DNA from: CAYNST01 sp964399955
GTDB lineage: Bacteria; Pseudomonadota; Gammaproteobacteria; Pseudomonadales; Cellvibrionaceae
Length of the DNA stretch: 7,336 nt
Assembly: GCA_964399955.1 (NCBI GenBank)
Contig: CAYNST010000146.1
Coordinates: 1 to 7,336 of the forward strand
Direction of reading: 5' to 3'
Shown: in pieces, positions 5,359 to 7,336 of the stretch
Position numbering within the stretch: position 1 is the stretch's first letter
How the letters are laid out: each line of letters begins with the position of its first letter
Notes under the pieces: model-generated
What the model saw: the letters and a program-made list of their open reading frames with translations, nothing else
Databases searched by the model: none
What the model was told of the DNA's origin: nothing
Position numbers and translations under genes: made by a program

Positions 5359-6222
5359 TTATTCTCTCCTTTGTCGGCAATCATCCGATTGCTCCACCAA
5401 TTCAAACATTGTGAGCAAATCCCGAGTGGCGGCCACATCGTGAACCCGCAGTACGCTGACCCCTCGCGGCATGGCCATAGCAGCCACCGCCAAACTGCCG
5501 GCCAGGCGCTCAGACACATCGCGTCCCAACAGCCGCCCAAACATGGATTTGCGTGATACCCCCAGCAGTACGGGTCCCAACTGAGTAAAGAGCCGCAGGT
5601 GCTTTATAAGCGCCAGATTATGCTCGTCCCGCTTGCCAAACCCGATACCCGGATCCACCAGTATTTTCCCCTCCGCGATACCGGCAGCCAAACAGGCGAT
5701 CTTGCGGTCGCGAAGAAATGCAAACACATCGGCTACTGCATCGGCGTATTCCGGTTGCGATTGCATGGTAGCGGGCCCGCCCTGCATGTGCATCAGGCAG
5801 ACCGCCATACCGGATTCTGCCACGGCGCTCATGGCGCCCTCACGCATGAGCGCACGCACATCGTTGATCAGATGAGCACCCAGCCCTCCTGCGGCCCGTA
5901 TCAGCTCAGGCGAGCTGGTGTCGACCGACACGAAGACATCCAACCGGTCCCGCACTGCCTCCAGCACCGGCAGTACGCGGTCGCACTCCAGCGCCAGGGG
6001 CACGGGAGCGGCGCCTGGACGGGTGGATTCGCCGCCAATGTCCAGAATATGAGCGCCTTCGGCAACCAATGCCTCAGCTCGCCGCAAGGCGGAATCCAGA
6101 CGTAGTTTCCCACTCAGGTAGTCCCGCCCACCGTCGTAGAAGGAGTCCGGCGTGACATTGAGGATGCCCATGATCTTAGGCGTACTCAAATCCAGACAGC
6201 GTTCGTTCGCCAGCATTATCAT
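5359..6222 (-). CDS. folP: Dihydropteroate synthase
   Basis: Condenses 6-hydroxymethyl-7,8-dihydropterin pyrophosphate with p-aminobenzoate to give dihydropteroate in folate synthesis; it is the sulfonamide target. From the ATG at 6222 the protein has 287 residues (E. coli 282). Motifs in barrel order are MGILNVTPDSF (18-28), GGESTRPGA (63-71), SVDTS (99-103), HLINDV (117-122), CLMHMQG (142-148), DPGIGFGK (190-197), GVSRKS (221-226) and RVHDV (259-263). This start puts LDLS and Asn22 at the same numbers as in E. coli. The frame is open to a GTG at 6246, but that codon directly abuts the ftsH terminator T-tract and has no Shine-Dalgarno. An ATG at 6216 is also possible. The chosen ATG itself has only a weak upstream site. 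Phe28 and Pro69, the residue types at which resistance changes are known in E. coli (F28, P64), are wild type. Confidence 0.96.
   Translation of the reverse strand: MIMLANERCLDLSTPKIMGILNVTPDSFYDGGRDYLSGKLRLDSALRRAEALVAEGAHILDIGGESTRPGAAPVPLALECDRVLPVLEAVRDRLDVFVSVDTSSPELIRAAGGLGAHLINDVRALMREGAMSAVAESGMAVCLMHMQGGPATMQSQPEYADAVADVFAFLRDRKIACLAAGIAEGKILVDPGIGFGKRDEHNLALIKHLRLFTQLGPVLLGVSRKSMFGRLLGRDVSERLAGSLAVAAMAMPRGVSVLRVHDVAATRDLLTMFELVEQSDDCRQRRE
5366..5371 (-). promoter_or_regulatory. glmM ribosome binding site inside the folP 3' end
   Basis: AAGGAG on the minus strand, 10 nt before the GTG start of glmM, lies within the last codons of folP. It fixes the GTG as the glmM start and suggests that ribosomes finishing folP can restart on glmM. 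Confidence 0.8.
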
Positions 6223-6246
6223 AAGCTGAGCCAAATCCAGAAACAC

Positions 6247-6278
6247 AATAAAAAAGGCCAGGCATCAAGCCTGGCCTT
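6247..6278 (-). terminator. Strong intrinsic terminator after ftsH
   Basis: On the minus strand AAGGCCAGGC (6278-6269), loop TTGAT and GCCTGGCCTT (6263-6254) form a perfect 10-bp stem. It is followed by TTTT, A, TT, so with the two T of the stem the run is six T. It begins 18 nt after the ftsH stop and ends 24 nt before the folP ATG. Confidence 0.92.
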
Positions 6279-6296
6279 CGTACCGCAAGGGGAAGA

Positions 6297-7336
6297 TTAG
6301 ACCTCTTCAGCCGGTCCAACGATAGGGGCCGGTGCAACCACCTCACCCTGGTTCTTGGAACCGCCCTGCGGATCGGCATCATGCCACTCCTTGGGTGGCC
6401 GGACCTTTCTGCGCGCCATGATATCGTCTATTTGGTCGATATCCAAAGTCTCATATTCTATGAGAGCATCTTTCATAGCCTCAAGAATATCGCGGTTCTC
6501 CTGCAGCATCTCTGCCGCAGTCTTGTAGCAGCGGTCGGTGATGGCCTTGACCTCTTCGTCAATCAAGCGGGCCGTGTGGCTGGAAATGTGCTTACTTCCG
6601 CCAAATTCGTCGTCTTTGGCGTCGTAATCCAAAGCGCCCAGATTCTCGGACAACCCGTAATTGACGACCATGGCGCGAGCAACCTGGGTGGCCATTTTGA
6701 TGTCCTGGTAGGCGCCGGTGCTCACCCCTTCCTGACCGTAAATCATCTCCTCTGCTATACGGCCGCCGTAGGCCGTGGCGATATCCCCCAGCAGTTTGCG
6801 ACGGCTCTCACTGATGCGGTCGCCCTCGGGCAGGAACTGGGTCACGCCCAATGCACGGCCACGAGGAATGATGGTTACCTTGTGGATGGGGTCGTGCTCC
6901 GCCGACAGATAACCAACAATGGCATGGCCCGCCTCGTGATACGCCGTGCTCACCTTTTGCTGCTCGGTCATCACCAGGGTGCGGCGCTCGGTGCCCATCA
7001 GAATTTTGTCGCGCGCTTTTTCAAACTCATCGCCACCCACTATTCGGCGGTTGGCGCGAGCTGCCAGAAGCGCCGCCTCGTTGACCAGGTTAGCCAGATC
7101 CGCCCCTGAAAACCCGGGGGTTCCGCGGGCAATAATCCGGGGGTCCACCCGCTCGTCCATAGGGACCTTGCGCATATGCACCTTCAAGATCTGCTCGCGA
7201 CCGCGAACGTCTGGCAGCCCCACGTGCACCTGACGGTCAAAACGACCGGGACGCAGCAGAGCCCGGTCAAGCACATCGGGCCGGTTGGTGGCGGCGATGA
7301 CAATAATACCTTCATTGCCCTCAAAACCGTCCATCT
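6297..7336 (-). CDS. ftsH: ATP-dependent zinc metalloprotease FtsH (C-terminal part; N-terminus outside window)
   Basis: Membrane-anchored hexameric AAA+ protease that degrades proteins such as LpxC, sigma32 and unassembled SecY in E. coli. The frame runs off the right edge; the ATG at 7334 is an internal Met (family text EMDGFEGNEG), not a start. About 345 of an expected 620-650 residues are present. Counting from that Met, the second region of homology NRPDVLDRALLRPGRFDR is at 17-34 with arginine fingers Arg28 and Arg31, followed by the AAA lid domain. The zinc protease domain has HEAGH at 133-137 (bases 6938-6924) and the third zinc ligand Asp211 in STGAYQDIKMAT. The Walker A and B motifs and the two N-terminal membrane helices lie outside the window. 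The C-terminal tail from about 313 is Pro/Gly/Ala/Glu-rich and ends in AEEV. A terminator follows the stop within 18 nt. Confidence 0.98.
   Translation of the reverse strand, partial: MDGFEGNEGIIVIAATNRPDVLDRALLRPGRFDRQVHVGLPDVRGREQILKVHMRKVPMDERVDPRIIARGTPGFSGADLANLVNEAALLAARANRRIVGGDEFEKARDKILMGTERRTLVMTEQQKVSTAYHEAGHAIVGYLSAEHDPIHKVTIIPRGRALGVTQFLPEGDRISESRRKLLGDIATAYGGRIAEEMIYGQEGVSTGAYQDIKMATQVARAMVVNYGLSENLGALDYDAKDDEFGGSKHISSHTARLIDEEVKAITDRCYKTAAEMLQENRDILEAMKDALIEYETLDIDQIDDIMARRKVRPPKEWHDADPQGGSKNQGEVVAPAPIVGPAEEV

Noticed and set aside
6223..6246. GTG at 6246 as the folP start
   Set aside because: It directly abuts the ftsH terminator T-tract with no ribosome site, and the ATG at 6222 aligns residue for residue with the E. 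coli FolP start.
1..7336. Mobile elements, CRISPR, phage, toxin-antitoxin or defence genes
   Set aside because: Every substantial coding region is a recognisable housekeeping gene; no transposase motif, terminal inverted repeats, attachment-site duplication or repeat-spacer array was seen, including beside the tRNA.

Overview
The window is an ordinary stretch of a gammaproteobacterial chromosome carrying only housekeeping genes, all on the minus strand. The run ftsH - folP - glmM - tpiA - secG - tRNA-Leu(GAG) is a well-known gammaproteobacterial order, and having tpiA between glmM and secG points to the Pseudomonas/Cellvibrio side of the class rather than to the enterics. Base composition is moderately GC-rich. 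A more exact taxon cannot be read from the sequence; a Pseudomonadales/Cellvibrionales-type bacterium is my inference.

Layout in the direction of transcription (right to left). 7336-6297: C-terminal half of ftsH (membrane AAA+ zinc protease), closed by a strong intrinsic terminator at 6278-6247. 6222-5359: folP (dihydropteroate synthase), translationally coupled through a 3-nt gap to glmM (5355-4015, phosphoglucosamine mutase, GTG start). A 247-nt gap with a good sigma70-like promoter candidate leads into tpiA (3767-3021), secG (3007-2600) and a tRNA-Leu(GAG) gene (2592-2508) that starts only 7 nt after the secG stop. Two stem-loops follow the tRNA, the second with a T-tract. A 416-nt non-coding gap (2507-2092) has two inverted repeats and a run of ten G. 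Then come alr (2091-991, alanine racemase) and birA (975 to the left edge, biotin ligase/repressor), 15 nt apart and probably one transcript.

How the genes relate: glmM (to UDP-GlcNAc) and alr (D-alanine) feed cell-wall synthesis; folP makes folate; tpiA is central glycolysis; secG and ftsH serve membrane protein export and quality control; birA attaches biotin to acetyl-CoA carboxylase and can repress biotin synthesis. They share a locus, not one pathway.

The main departure from the textbook order is that alr-birA stands where rimP-nusA-infB normally follows the tRNA-Leu. I found no mobile element, CRISPR array, phage gene or unknown protein family, and no sign of a new biological system. 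The less ordinary signals are regulatory or structural: the repeats in the two gaps, the terminator immediately before folP, and the compact secG/tRNA junction.
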